Of a DNA stretch of 64,000 nucleotides, positions 1-8,807 are shown piece by piece. Position numbers and translations under genes: made by a program. The stretch covers positions 29,213-93,212 of the forward strand of contig NZ_JADNAT010000014.1 of assembly GCF_015550425.1 (NCBI RefSeq), written 5' to 3'. Each line of letters begins with the position of its first letter. Positions within the stretch are counted from its first letter, which is position 1. Under the pieces are notes generated by a model. It saw nothing but the letters and a program-made list of their open reading frames with translations, had not been told where the DNA came from and did no database searches. The DNA is from Clostridium sp. 1001275B_160808_H3. GTDB lineage: Bacteria > Bacillota > Clostridia > Clostridiales > Clostridiaceae.

Positions 1-1213
1 TAAAGGAGGATTTTACAATGGCAAAGCAAAAATTCGAAAGAAGTAAACCACACGTAAACATTGGAACAATCGGTCACGTTGACCACGGTAAGACAACTTT
101 AACAGCTGCAATCACAACAGTATTAGCAAACAGAGGATTAGCAGAATCATTCAAATATGATGAAATTGATAAGGCTCCAGAAGAAAAAGAAAGAGGAATC
201 ACTATCAATACAGCACACGTTGAGTACCAAACAGAAAACAGACACTATGCTCACGTTGACTGTCCAGGACATGCTGACTATGTTAAGAACATGATTACAG
301 GAGCTGCTCAAATGGACGGAGCTATCTTAGTTTGTTCAGCAGCAGACGGTCCAATGCCTCAAACAAGAGAACACATACTACTAGCATCAAGAGTTGGTGT
401 TGACTACATAGTTGTTTTCTTAAATAAGGCAGATATGGTAGACGACGAAGAATTATTAGAATTAGTTGAAATGGAAGTTAGAGAATTATTATCAGAATAC
501 AACTTCCCAGGAGATGATATTCCAGTAATAAAGGGTTCAGCTTTACAAGCATTAGAAAACCCAACAGATGAAAAAGCAATCGCTCCAATTCTTGAGTTAA
601 TGGAAGCTGTAGATAGCTACATCCCAACTCCAGAAAGAGCAACAGATAAGCCATTCTTAATGCCAGTAGAAGATGTATTTACAATCACTGGTAGAGGAAC
701 AGTTGCTACAGGAAGAGTTGAAAGAGGAGTTCTTCACGTAGGAGACGAAGTAGAAATCGTTGGATTATCAGAAGAAAGCAGAAAAGTAGTAGTAACAGGA
801 ATAGAAATGTTCAGAAAGTTACTAGACGAAGCGCAAGCTGGAGACAACGTTGGAGTTCTTTTAAGAGGAGTTCAAAGAACTGACATCGAAAGAGGTCAAG
901 TTTTAGCAAAAGTTGGATCAGTTAAGCCACACAAGAAATTCGTAGGTCAAGTATACGTACTTAAAAAAGAAGAAGGTGGAAGACACACTCCATTCTTTGA
1001 TGGATACAGACCACAATTCTACTTCAGAACAACAGACGTTACTGGTTCAATCAAGTTACCAGAAGGAATGGAAATGGTTATGCCAGGAGACCACATTGAC
1101 ATGAACGTTGAATTAATCACTCAAGTAGCAATGGATGAAGGATTAAGATTCGCTATCAGAGAAGGTGGAAGAACTGTAGGTTCAGGAGTTGTTACTAGCA
1201 TAATCGAGTAATA
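1..1213 (+). repeat. Duplicated tuf unit, copy 1 (pairs with 16115-17327)
   Basis: Bases 1-1213 read the same as 16115-17327 (constant offset 16114), covering the ribosome binding site, the whole tuf gene and two bases past its stop. After that the copies diverge at once. The repeat may extend left of the window. Identity of this kind is what gene conversion between paired tuf genes produces. I compared the copies by eye, line by line, not with an aligner. Confidence 0.9.
18..1211 (+). CDS. tuf: Elongation factor Tu (copy 1)
   Basis: GTPase that brings aminoacyl-tRNA to the ribosomal A site in the cytoplasm. The 397-residue length is normal. The G1 loop GHVDHGKT is at residues 19-26, the switch I motif RGITIN at 59-64, the G3 motif DCPGH at 81-85, and NKAD (G4) near 136; domains 2 and 3 follow. 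The start sits 7 bases after AAAGGAGG. The protein is identical to the second copy at 16132. This copy precedes rpmG-secE-nusG, the usual clostridial arrangement. Its own promoter lies left of the window. Confidence 0.98.
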   Translation: MAKQKFERSKPHVNIGTIGHVDHGKTTLTAAITTVLANRGLAESFKYDEIDKAPEEKERGITINTAHVEYQTENRHYAHVDCPGHADYVKNMITGAAQMDGAILVCSAADGPMPQTREHILLASRVGVDYIVVFLNKADMVDDEELLELVEMEVRELLSEYNFPGDDIPVIKGSALQALENPTDEKAIAPILELMEAVDSYIPTPERATDKPFLMPVEDVFTITGRGTVATGRVERGVLHVGDEVEIVGLSEESRKVVVTGIEMFRKLLDEAQAGDNVGVLLRGVQRTDIERGQVLAKVGSVKPHKKFVGQVYVLKKEEGGRHTPFFDGYRPQFYFRTTDVTGSIKLPEGMEMVMPGDHIDMNVELITQVAMDEGLRFAIREGGRTVGSGVVTSIIE

Positions 1214-1235
1214 TGAGTTCTTAATATATATGTAG

Positions 1236-1264
1236 GGACTGGGTTTCATTACCTAGTCCTTTAC
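1236..1264 (+). terminator. Weak terminator or attenuator after tuf copy 1
   Basis: A 9-bp stem pairs 1236-1244 with 1251-1259 (one G-T wobble) around a 6-base loop, followed by only a short T run. It lies 25 bases after the tuf stop. The poor T tract suggests partial read-through. Confidence 0.55.
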
Positions 1265-1277
1265 AAAGGCATATATA

Positions 1278-1304
1278 TTGACATAATACGTGTTTTATGA
1301 TAAT
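1278..1304 (+). promoter_or_regulatory. Putative promoter for rpmG-secE-nusG
   Basis: A perfect TTGACA (-35) at 1278-1283 is followed by GATAAT at 1299-1304 with a 15-base spacer, shorter than the ideal 17. It sits just after the tuf terminator hairpin and about 80 bases before rpmG. Confidence 0.5.
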
Positions 1305-1385
1305 GTGTTTAGGTAATTAACGAAATTAATTTAACATAAAGTAGTAAGGTTTTATATTATTTACGGTAAACTGGAGGTGCAGACT

Positions 1386-1535
1386 GTGAGAGTAAAGATA
1401 ACTTTAGCATGCACAGAGTGTAAGCAAAGAAATTATAATTCAATGAAAAATAAGAAAAATAACCCAGACAGATTAGAAATGCATAAATACTGCAAGTTCT
1501 GTAAAAAACATACACTTCATAAAGAAACTAAATAA
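1386..1535 (+). CDS. rpmG: 50S ribosomal protein L33
   Basis: Small zinc-ribbon protein of the large subunit. The 49-residue reading frame starts with GTG, six bases after GGAGGTG. It carries the two CxxC pairs of the zinc-binding form: CTEC at residues 9-12 and CKFC at 36-39. The position directly before secE and nusG is the standard one in Firmicutes. It is basic (many Lys), as expected. Paralogues of L33 without cysteines occur in other genomes; this one is the cysteine-containing type. Confidence 0.93.
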   Translation: MRVKITLACTECKQRNYNSMKNKKNNPDRLEMHKYCKFCKKHTLHKETK

Positions 1536-1586
1536 TTAGCTAATATAGTAGTGACACATACTCACAAAGATTAAGGATGTGAAGTA

Positions 1587-1820
1587 ATGGCTGTTAAGGA
1601 AAATGTAAATTTAACTAAGAACTCACCTAATAAAGGTGGCATATTTAAGTTTTTTAGAGAGGTTAAGGCAGAAGTTAAAAGAATAACTTGGCCTTCTAAA
1701 AATGACACTAAAAAGGCGTTAATTGCAGTTGGCGTAGTTGTGCTAATATATATAGTATTAGTGGGCGGGTTAGATTATATTTTTCAAAACCTCTTTGAAT
1801 TCATTTTTAAACTAAAATAA
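1587..1820 (+). CDS. secE: Preprotein translocase subunit SecE
   Basis: Single-span subunit of the SecYEG channel. It has 77 residues. A basic amphipathic region contains the family motif FREVKAEVKRITWPS (about residues 22-36), followed by one membrane helix at about 45-65. The short bacterial form with one transmembrane segment is normal in Gram-positives. It is followed closely by nusG, and its partner secY lies at 27266 in the spc operon. Confidence 0.96.
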   Translation: MAVKENVNLTKNSPNKGGIFKFFREVKAEVKRITWPSKNDTKKALIAVGVVVLIYIVLVGGLDYIFQNLFEFIFKLK

Positions 1821-1853
1821 GGAGGTTTAGGTGTTAATCACCTATAAGAAAAT

Positions 1854-2375
1854 ATGAGCGAAAGAGCAAGATGGTATGTTGTACACACATACTCAGGCTA
1901 CGAAAACAAGGTTAAAGCGAATCTTGAAAAAACCATTGAAAATAGAAATCTTCAAAGCTTACTTCAAGACATTCAAGTGCCTATGGAAGAGGTTGTAGAA
2001 GAAAAAGATGGGAAACAAAAGATTTCTCTTAAAAAGAAGTTTCCTGGATATGTGTTAGTAAAGATGCTAATGACAGATGAGTCATGGTATGTGGTTAGAA
2101 ATACTAGGGGTGTAACAGGATTTGTTGGCCCAGCTTCTAAACCAGTTCCCCTTACAGATGAAGAAATTGAGTCTATGGGAGTTCAAGAAACACCTGTAGA
2201 AATAGATTTAGAAGTAGGGGAAAGCGTAAGAGTTATCTCTGGTCCTTTAAGGGAATTTGTAGCTATAATACAAGAGATAAATCTAGAAAAGCGCAAAATA
2301 AAAGCATTAATTGATATGTTCGGTAGAGAAACTCTAGCTGAACTAGAATTTACACAAGTTGAAAAATTAGTTTAA
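1854..2375 (+). CDS. nusG: Transcription termination/antitermination protein NusG
   Basis: RNA polymerase-associated elongation factor that links transcription to translation or Rho. The 173 residues comprise an N-terminal NGN domain (RWYVVHTYSGYENKV near residues 6-20) and a C-terminal KOW domain (GESVRVISGPL near 123). The start is an ATG at the end of a 33-base gap. The neighbours secE and rplK place it in the conserved secE-nusG-rplKA string. Confidence 0.97.
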   Translation: MSERARWYVVHTYSGYENKVKANLEKTIENRNLQSLLQDIQVPMEEVVEEKDGKQKISLKKKFPGYVLVKMLMTDESWYVVRNTRGVTGFVGPASKPVPLTDEEIESMGVQETPVEIDLEVGESVRVISGPLREFVAIIQEINLEKRKIKALIDMFGRETLAELEFTQVEKLV

Positions 2376-2397
2376 TATAAGCTAATGTTTTAATAAA

Positions 2398-2425
2398 GTG
2401 GGAGGACTAAGGTCCGTATTACCAC
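2398..2425 (+). promoter_or_regulatory. L1-site mimic before rplK
   Basis: GTGGGAGG at 2398-2405 and ACCAC at 2421-2425 reproduce the two strands of the L1-binding stalk helix of 23S rRNA. A fold pairs GTGG (2398-2401) with CCAC (2422-2425) and GGAC (2404-2407) with GTCC (2412-2415), leaving an asymmetric loop of GA opposite GTATTA. L1 is known to repress the L11 operon in E. coli by binding such a mimic. Its use here is inferred. Confidence 0.65.
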
Positions 2426-2444
2426 AGTATAGGAGGAATAATAC

Positions 2445-2870
2445 ATGGCTAAGAAAGTAACAGGAATGATCAAACTTCAACTTCCTGCAGGTAAGGCGAC
2501 ACCAGCACCACCAGTAGGACCAGCATTAGGTCAACATGGTGTTAATATTATGGGATTCTGTAAGGAGTTCAATGCAAAGACTGCTAACCAAGCTGGATTA
2601 ATAATTCCAGTTGTTATAACAGTTTACCAAGATAGATCTTTTAGTTTTATACTAAAAACTCCACCAGCAGCAGTTCTTATAAAGAAGGAATTAGGAATCG
2701 AAAGTGGTTCAGGAGTTCCAAACAGAACTAAAGTTGGTAAGTTAACTAAGGATCAAGTAAGAAAAATTGCTGAATTAAAGATGCCTGACTTAAATGCAGC
2801 TACAATCGAAACTGCTATGAGCATGATCGAAGGTACTGCAAGAAGTATGGGAGTAACTATTGAAGAGTAA
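2445..2870 (+). CDS. rplK: 50S ribosomal protein L11
   Basis: Binds the GTPase-associated centre of 23S rRNA and supports factor-dependent GTP hydrolysis. The 141-residue length is typical. The N-terminal domain contains [23 protein letters not shown] (shown in part: [15 protein letters not shown] near 21-35) with the proline-rich thiostrepton-region helix. The C-terminal RNA-binding domain ends in GTARSMG. It starts 9 bases after AGGAGG. It is probably co-transcribed with rplA, and each gene is preceded by the same L1-like RNA element. Confidence 0.97.
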   Translation: MAKKVTGMIKLQLPAGKATPAPPVGPALGQHGVNIMGFCKEFNAKTANQAGLIIPVVITVYQDRSFSFILKTPPAAVLIKKELGIESGSGVPNRTKVGKLTKDQVRKIAELKMPDLNAATIETAMSMIEGTARSMGVTIEE

Positions 2871-2881
2871 TTCGTAAAAAA

Positions 2882-2908
2882 GTGGGAGGTAAAAACCGCT
2901 AACACCAC
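2882..2908 (+). promoter_or_regulatory. L1-site mimic before rplA
   Basis: A second copy of the architecture seen before rplK: GTGGGAGG at 2882-2889, then GGT (2888-2890) pairing with ACC (2895-2897) around an AAAA loop. GTGG (2882-2885) pairs with CCAC (2905-2908), leaving GA opposite GCTAACA. It ends two bases before the rplA ribosome binding site, so bound protein would block initiation. Confidence 0.65.
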
Positions 2909-2922
2909 AAAGGAGGCATATT

Positions 2923-3612
2923 ATGGGAAAGAATTATATTGAAAGCGCAAAATTAATAGATAAGAGTGCATTATACACTCCATCTGAAGCTTTAGATTTA
3001 GCAGTAAAGACTGCAAAAGCAAAGTTTGATGAAACAATAGAACTACATGTTAGATTAGGGGTTGACCCAAGACATGCAGATCAACAAGTTAGAGGAGCTG
3101 TTGTTCTTCCAAATGGAACAGGTAGAACTGTAAGAGTTTTAGTGTTTGCAAAGGGAGAAAAAGCTAAAGAAGCTCAAGAAGCTGGAGCAGATTTCGTAGG
3201 AGCTGAAGAATTAGTTCAAAAGATCCAAAGCGAAAACTGGTTTGACTATGATGTAGTAGTTGCTACACCAGATATGATGGGTGTTGTAGGTAGAATCGGT
3301 AGAGTTTTAGGACCTAAAGGATTAATGCCAAACCCAAAATCAGGAACAGTTACATTTGATGTTGCTAAGGCAATAGCTGAAATAAAAGCTGGTAAAGTTG
3401 AATATAGAGTTGATAAAACTGCTATAGTTCACTGCCCAATTGGAAAGAAATCATTTGGAGTTGAGAAGTTACAACAAAACTTCCATGCTTTAATGGATGC
3501 TTTAATCAAGGCTAAACCAGCAGCTGCTAAGGGACAATACGTTAAGTCAGTATCTGTTTCAAGCACTATGGGTCCTGGAGCAAAGGTTAACCCAACAAAA
3601 GTTTTAGATTAG
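2923..3612 (+). CDS. rplA: 50S ribosomal protein L1
   Basis: Binds the mobile L1 stalk of 23S rRNA and takes part in E-site tRNA release. In other bacteria it also represses its own operon by binding mRNA. The 229 residues are normal. Recognisable stretches are [21 protein letters not shown] (partly, near 43-62), [21 protein letters not shown] (near 125-145), and the C-terminal SSTMGPG. The start follows AAAGGAGG by six bases. Confidence 0.97.
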   Translation: MGKNYIESAKLIDKSALYTPSEALDLAVKTAKAKFDETIELHVRLGVDPRHADQQVRGAVVLPNGTGRTVRVLVFAKGEKAKEAQEAGADFVGAEELVQKIQSENWFDYDVVVATPDMMGVVGRIGRVLGPKGLMPNPKSGTVTFDVAKAIAEIKAGKVEYRVDKTAIVHCPIGKKSFGVEKLQQNFHALMDALIKAKPAAAKGQYVKSVSVSSTMGPGAKVNPTKVLD

Positions 3613-3614
3613 TA

Positions 3615-3643
3615 TTGACAAACAGAAAGTTATGTTGTAAAAT
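3615..3643 (+). promoter_or_regulatory. Promoter for rplJ-rplL
   Basis: A perfect TTGACA at 3615-3620 and TAAAAT at 3638-3643 are separated by exactly 17 bases. It begins just after the rplA stop and drives the L10 leader. The same -35/-10 pair and spacing recur before the gene at 12495. Confidence 0.7.
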
Positions 3644-3659
3644 ATAATCTGTTGTTAAA

Positions 3660-3775
3660 GAGAATACTGATTCCAAAGACAGTAGGTGCCGAAAGGTTTA
3701 AATAATTGCCTACCGAGGAATACCAAGGTAAGTAATTATTTGGTCTTCCTATGTCTATGGGAAGGCCTTTCTTAA
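3660..3775 (+). promoter_or_regulatory. L10-type ribosomal leader with attenuator
   Basis: The 200-base leader before rplJ contains paired segments GTAGGTGCC and TTGCCTACC (about 3681-3716) and ends in an intrinsic hairpin. That hairpin pairs 3742-3752 with 3757-3767, followed by TTTCTTAAT. The architecture (structured receptor, then a terminator before rplJ) matches the L10 leader of Firmicutes, where the L10-L12 complex controls read-through. I matched it by position and layout, not by a covariance model. Confidence 0.75.
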
Positions 3776-3820
3776 TATAAATTTGCAGTTAAAAAACTGT
3801 GAGGAGGTGGACACACAGTA

Positions 3821-4324
3821 ATGAACAAGAATAGACAAATTAAAGAAGCTAAAGTTGCTGAGATTAAGGAAAAATTAGAAAAAGCTCAAGCGATCGTTTT
3901 AGCAGACTATCAAGGTTTAACAGTTGAAGAAGATACAGCTTTAAGAAAAAATTTAAGAGAAGCAGGTGTTGAGTATAAGGTTTATAAGAATAACCTTGTA
4001 ACATTAGCTGCTAAGGAATTAGGAATTGAAGGTCTTGATTCATACTTAGAAGGACCGGTTTCTATAGCATTCGGATATGAAGATGCTACTGCTCCAGCAA
4101 GAGTATTACATACATTTGCTAAGGATCACAAGAAATTAGAATTAAAAGCAGGTATGGTAGAAGGAACTTTATATAATAAAGCAGAAGTTGAACAACTTGC
4201 TACAATACCATCAAAAGAAGTTCTTATCGCAAAACTTCTTGGAAGCTTCAAAGCTCCATTATCAAACGTTGCATACTTATTAAATGCAATTAAAGAAAAA
4301 AAAGAATCAGAATCAGCTGAATAA
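3821..4324 (+). CDS. rplJ: 50S ribosomal protein L10
   Basis: Anchors the L7/L12 stalk to 23S rRNA. The 167 residues start with a basic segment ([19 protein letters not shown]) and the conserved [16 protein letters not shown] near 29-44; the C-terminal helix that carries L12 dimers is the Lys/Glu-rich tail. The ribosome binding site GAGGAGGTG lies 12-18 bases upstream. It is co-transcribed with rplL 31 bases downstream and is expected to be autoregulated through the leader. Confidence 0.97.
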   Translation: MNKNRQIKEAKVAEIKEKLEKAQAIVLADYQGLTVEEDTALRKNLREAGVEYKVYKNNLVTLAAKELGIEGLDSYLEGPVSIAFGYEDATAPARVLHTFAKDHKKLELKAGMVEGTLYNKAEVEQLATIPSKEVLIAKLLGSFKAPLSNVAYLLNAIKEKKESESAE

Positions 4325-4355
4325 TAACTGATAAAAATTTGGAGGTGCAATTAAA

Positions 4356-4724
4356 ATGACAAGAGAAGATATAATTCAAGCTATAAAAGAAATGACTGTT
4401 TTAGAATTAAACGAGCTAGTTAAAGCTTGTGAAGAAGAATTTGGTGTAAGTGCTGCTGCTCCAGTAGCAGTTGCAGGAGCTGTTGCAGGTGGTGCTGCAG
4501 CTGCAGAAGAAAAGACTGAATTTGACGTAGTTTTAGCTAACGCTGGATCACAAAAGATCAAAGTTATCAAAGTTGTTAGAGAATTAACTGGATTAGGATT
4601 AAAAGAAGCTAAGGAAATAGTTGATGGAGCTCCTAAGACATTAAAAGAAGGCGTATCAAAAGAAGAAGCTGAAGACATGAAAGCTAAATTAGCTGAAGTT
4701 GGAGCTGAAGTAGAAGTTAAGTAA
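4356..4724 (+). CDS. rplL: 50S ribosomal protein L7/L12
   Basis: Stalk protein that recruits translational GTPases, present in several copies per ribosome. The 122 residues comprise an N-terminal dimerisation helix pair (1-33), an Ala/Gly/Val-rich hinge (about 34-55), and the conserved C-terminal factor-binding domain with [20 protein letters not shown] near 69-88. It begins seven bases after GGAGGTG and ends the rplJL unit at a terminator. Confidence 0.98.
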   Translation: MTREDIIQAIKEMTVLELNELVKACEEEFGVSAAAPVAVAGAVAGGAAAAEEKTEFDVVLANAGSQKIKVIKVVRELTGLGLKEAKEIVDGAPKTLKEGVSKEEAEDMKAKLAEVGAEVEVK

Positions 4725-4739
4725 TTAACTTTTAAATTG

Positions 4740-4767
4740 AAAAAGGTGCTGTTAAAGGCACCTTTTT
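4740..4767 (+). terminator. Terminator after rplL
   Basis: GGTGC (4745-4749) pairs with GCACC (4758-4762), extended by A-T pairs on the flanks, followed by a T run. It lies 15 bases after the rplL stop. Some read-through into rpoB is likely, as in other bacteria. Confidence 0.85.
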
Positions 4768-4780
4768 AATTGTCTAAATG

Positions 4781-4824
4781 AAACTATATAAAATATCAGA
4801 TTCCTGGGATACTTTATATAGTTT
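4781..4824 (+). promoter_or_regulatory. Long hairpin between rplL and rpoB
   Basis: A perfect 12-bp inverted repeat: 4781-4792 pairs with 4813-4824, and the enclosed 20 bases can fold further (CAG at 4797-4799 with CTG at 4804-4806). There is no T tract, so it is not a classical terminator. In E. coli the rplL-rpoB gap holds an RNase III site, and an equivalent processing or stability role is the best guess. Confidence 0.5.
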
Positions 4825-4886
4825 TATATAAAATCTACTTGAAATGTAGGAAATTATAGATTAACATAAGTTATACAATAAAATAA

Positions 4887-5043
4887 TTGACATTAAAAGA
4901 ATAGTATGATAGTATCATTTAATGTACTATTCAATATGGGTAGGTATATATTCATATGAAAAAAATGTATAATCGAACAAAAGATGGTTATACTAATAAG
5001 TGATGCTATCCGAAAGCATAAGTCCTTAGGGAAAGTGTGCTTT
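4887..5043 (+). promoter_or_regulatory. rpoBC promoter and leader with alternative hairpins
   Basis: TTGACA at 4887-4892 is perfect; the -10 is ambiguous (TAGTAT at 4910-4915 with a 17-base spacer, or TATGAT at 4905-4910 with 12). In the leader, ATGCT (5003-5007) pairs with AGCAT (5015-5019), while 5013-5020 can instead pair with 5036-5043 to form a hairpin followed by TTTTGG. The two are mutually exclusive. The rest of the 354-base gap between rplL and rpoB shows nothing else. Confidence 0.45.
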
Positions 5044-5078
5044 TGGTTATTTTAGTTTTATACAAGGGGTGAAAATTC

Positions 5079-8000
5079 ATGGTACATCCTGTCCAAGTCG
5101 GAAAAAGAACTAGAATGAGTTTTGGTAAAGTTAAAGATGTAACTGAAATGCCAAATCTTATTGAGGTACAATTAGATTCATATCAATGGTTTTTAAAGGA
5201 AGGTCTTCATGAAGTTTTTGAAGACATTAATCCTATTACAAACTTTACGGGAAATCTTGTTCTTGAGTTTGTAGATTATAAGCTTGATATGGATAATATT
5301 AAGTATTCAGTGGAGAAGTGTAAAGAGAGAGATGCTACTTATGCTGCACCACTAAAGGTTTCTGTAAGATTACAAAACAATGAAACTGGAGAAATTAAAG
5401 AACAAGAAGTGTTTATGGGTGACTTCCCATTAATGACAGAGCAAGGAACTTTCATCATAAATGGTGCTGAAAGAGTTATTGTAAGCCAATTAGTAAGGTC
5501 ACCAGGTGTTTATTACAGTTTTAATGTTGATAAAACTGGTGAAAAATTATATTCATCAACAGTTATTCCAAATAGAGGAGCATGGTTAGAATACGAAACG
5601 GATTCTAACGATATTATTTATGTAAGAATAGATAAAACAAGAAAACTTCCTATATCTATTTTAGCAAGAGCTATGGGATTCGGAAGCGATCAAGAGCTTT
5701 TAGACTATTTTGGAGAAGATGAAAGATTTAAAGCTACAATAGAAAAAGACAATACTAAGACTAAAGAAGAAGCTTTATTAGAGATATATAAAAGATTAAG
5801 ACCAGGTGAACCACCTACGGTTGATAGCGCTATATCTCTTATAGATTCATTATTCTTTGATCCAAAGAGATATGACTTATCAAGAGTTGGTAGATATAAG
5901 TTTAATAAGAAGTTAGCTTTAAACTTAAGATTAGTTAACCAAGTTGCAGCTACAGACATAGTTAATCCTCAAACAGGAGAAATTATGGTAGAGCAAGGTA
6001 AAAAGATTAGTAGATCTCTTGCTGAGGAAATTCAAAACGTTGGTATAAACTCAGTTGATATATTAGTTGAGGATAGAGTGGTTAGAGTAATTGGTAACCA
6101 TTTTGTTGATATTAAGAATTTTGTATCATTTAATATAGAAGATTTAAATATCAGAGAACTTGTTCACTATCCAACATTAAAAGAGATACTAGATAACTAT
6201 GATGATGAAGACACTATAAAAGAAGAAATAAAGAAAAACTTAAATAGACTTATTCCTAAACATATAATAAGAGATGATATATTTGCAACTATAAGTTACG
6301 AATTGGGATTACCATATTCAGTAGGTTATGTTGATGATATAGATCACTTAGGAAATAGAAGATTAAGATCAGTAGGTGAATTACTACAAAATCAATTCAG
6401 AATTGGTTTATCAAGAATGGAAAGAGTAGTTAAAGAAAGAATGACTATTCAAGATCAAGAAGCTATAACACCTCAAATGTTAATTAACATAAGACCTGTT
6501 GCAGCTGCTATTAAAGAATTCTTTGGTAGTTCACAATTATCACAATTCATGGATCAGGTAAATCCATTATCAGAATTAACTCATAAGAGAAGATTGTCAG
6601 CTTTAGGACCAGGAGGTCTTTCAAGAGAAAGAGCTGGTTTCGAAGTTAGAGACGTTCACCATTCTCATTATGGTAGAATGTGTCCTATAGAAACTCCAGA
6701 AGGACCAAATATAGGTCTTATTAACTCATTAGCTACATATGCTAAAGTTAATGAATATGGATTCATAGAAACTCCTTATAGAGTTATTGATAAAGAAAAA
6801 GGTATAATTACAGACGAAATAAGATACTTTACAGCTGATGAAGAAGATTTATATCTTGTAGCACAAGCTAAAGAGCCTATTGGAGAAGATAGAAAGTTTA
6901 TTGATAGCAGAGTTACTGTTAGAAGTAAGCATGATATATTAGTAGTTAATGCTGATGAGGTTGATTTAATAGACGTATCACCAAGACAAATAGTATCAGT
7001 AGCTACAGCTATGATACCATTCCTTGAAAATGACGATGCTTCAAGAGCTCTTATGGGATCAAACATGCAACGTCAAGCGGTTCCATTATTAAAACCTCAA
7101 GCGCCAGTAGTTGGTACTGGAATAGAATTTAAAGCAGCAGTAGACTCTGGAGTTCTTCCAAAGGCTAGAAATGCGGGTAAGGTAGTTTACGTAAGTTCTA
7201 ATGAAATCAGAATTAAGAGAGATGTAGACGGCGGAATAGATACTTATAATCTTCTTAAGTTCAAGAGAAGTAACCAAGGTACATGTATAAACCAAAGACC
7301 TTTAGTAGATAAAGGTGAAATAGTGTTTAAGAACCAAGTGTTAGCTGATGGTCCATCAACTGATTTAGGGGAAATAGCATTAGGTAAAAACATTAGAATG
7401 GGCTTCATAACTTGGGAAGGATATAACTACGAAGATGCTATGCTTATTTCTGAAGAACTAGTTAGAGAAGATGTATTTACTTCAATTCATATAGAAGAAT
7501 ATGAGTGTGAAGCTAGAGATACAAAGCTAGGACCTGAAGAAATAACTAGAGATATTCCAAACGTAAGCGAAGATGCATTAAAGGATATAGATGACAGAGG
7601 AATAATAAGAATCGGAGCTGAAGTTAGATCAGGTGATATCCTTGTAGGTAAAGTTACACCTAAGGGAGAAACTGAATTAACAGCGGAAGAAAGATTATTA
7701 AGAGCTATATTTGGAGAGAAAGCTAGAGAAGTAAGAGATACTTCATTAAGAGTACCACATGGGGAAGCTGGAATAATAGTAGATGTGAAAGTATTTACTA
7801 GAGAAAACGGTGATGAATTAAACCCAGGTGTAAATGAACTAGTTAGATGTTATATAGCTCAAAAGAGAAAAATCTCTGTTGGAGATAAGATGGCAGGACG
7901 TCATGGTAATAAAGGGGTTATCTCAAGAGTATTACCAGAAGAAGATATGCCATTCTTACCAGATGGTAGACCATTACAAATTTGCTTAAACCCATTAGGG

Positions 8001-8786
8001 GTTCCATCACGTATGAACATCGGTCAGGTACTAGAGGTTCACTTGGGATGGGCAGCAAGTCAATTAGGATGGCATATAGCTACTCCTGTATTTGATGGTG
8101 CTACTGAAAAAGACATTGAAGAATGCTTAGAGAAAGCAGGATACAATGCGAATGGAAAAACTGTTTTATATGATGGTAGAACAGGAGAAGCTTTTGATAA
8201 TGAAGTAACTGTTGGAATAATGTATATCTTAAAGCTAGCTCACTTAGTTGACGATAAGATCCATGCAAGATCAACAGGTCCATACTCATTAGTAACTCAA
8301 CAACCACTTGGTGGTAAAGCACAATTCGGTGGTCAAAGATTTGGAGAAATGGAAGTTTGGGCTTTAGAAGCGTATGGAGCAGCTCATACACTACAAGAAA
8401 TATTAACTGTTAAATCAGATGATGTTGTAGGTAGAGTTAAAACATATGAAGCTATTGTTAAAGGTGAAAACATACCTGAACCTGGAGTTCCAGAATCATT
8501 TAAGGTTCTAATTAAAGAACTTCAAGCTTTATGTTTAGATGTAAAAGTGTTAAATGATGAAAAAGAAGAAGTTAGACTTAAAGAATTTGCAGAAGAAGAT
8601 ATGGAAGATTTAGAAGTTAACATTGAAGGAACAGAAGATGTTGTTTCAGAAGATGTTAATGTAGATGATAGTTATACAATATCAGAGGAAGAAATTGATG
8701 AAGATGTTGAGTTTGATAACTTTGCGTTAGATGGATTCCATGAAGAAGACTTAGAACTTGATGATTTTGTAAATGATGAACACTAA
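5079..8786 (+). CDS. rpoB: DNA-directed RNA polymerase subunit beta
   Basis: Catalytic subunit of RNA polymerase, 1235 residues. The rifampicin region near residues 484-520 reads [17 protein letters not shown], then [20 protein letters not shown], with the wild-type residues at the positions that mutate to resistance. Later signatures are [31 protein letters not shown] and [24 protein letters not shown] (shown in part). The protein ends in a very acidic tail of about 65 residues rich in Glu and Asp, as in other clostridia. The ATG follows AAGGGGTG. It is followed 21 bases later by rpoC. Confidence 0.99.
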   Translation: MVHPVQVGKRTRMSFGKVKDVTEMPNLIEVQLDSYQWFLKEGLHEVFEDINPITNFTGNLVLEFVDYKLDMDNIKYSVEKCKERDATYAAPLKVSVRLQNNETGEIKEQEVFMGDFPLMTEQGTFIINGAERVIVSQLVRSPGVYYSFNVDKTGEKLYSSTVIPNRGAWLEYETDSNDIIYVRIDKTRKLPISILARAMGFGSDQELLDYFGEDERFKATIEKDNTKTKEEALLEIYKRLRPGEPPTVDSAISLIDSLFFDPKRYDLSRVGRYKFNKKLALNLRLVNQVAATDIVNPQTGEIMVEQGKKISRSLAEEIQNVGINSVDILVEDRVVRVIGNHFVDIKNFVSFNIEDLNIRELVHYPTLKEILDNYDDEDTIKEEIKKNLNRLIPKHIIRDDIFATISYELGLPYSVGYVDDIDHLGNRRLRSVGELLQNQFRIGLSRMERVVKERMTIQDQEAITPQMLINIRPVAAAIKEFFGSSQLSQFMDQVNPLSELTHKRRLSALGPGGLSRERAGFEVRDVHHSHYGRMCPIETPEGPNIGLINSLATYAKVNEYGFIETPYRVIDKEKGIITDEIRYFTADEEDLYLVAQAKEPIGEDRKFIDSRVTVRSKHDILVVNADEVDLIDVSPRQIVSVATAMIPFLENDDASRALMGSNMQRQAVPLLKPQAPVVGTGIEFKAAVDSGVLPKARNAGKVVYVSSNEIRIKRDVDGGIDTYNLLKFKRSNQGTCINQRPLVDKGEIVFKNQVLADGPSTDLGEIALGKNIRMGFITWEGYNYEDAMLISEELVREDVFTSIHIEEYECEARDTKLGPEEITRDIPNVSEDALKDIDDRGIIRIGAEVRSGDILVGKVTPKGETELTAEERLLRAIFGEKAREVRDTSLRVPHGEAGIIVDVKVFTRENGDELNPGVNELVRCYIAQKRKISVGDKMAGRHGNKGVISRVLPEEDMPFLPDGRPLQICLNPLGVPSRMNIGQVLEVHLGWAASQLGWHIATPVFDGATEKDIEECLEKAGYNANGKTVLYDGRTGEAFDNEVTVGIMYILKLAHLVDDKIHARSTGPYSLVTQQPLGGKAQFGGQRFGEMEVWALEAYGAAHTLQEILTVKSDDVVGRVKTYEAIVKGENIPEPGVPESFKVLIKELQALCLDVKVLNDEKEEVRLKEFAEEDMEDLEVNIEGTEDVVSEDVNVDDSYTISEEEIDEDVEFDNFALDGFHEEDLELDDFVNDEH

Positions 8787-8807
8787 ATTTGAAGGGAGGA
8801 TATACCC

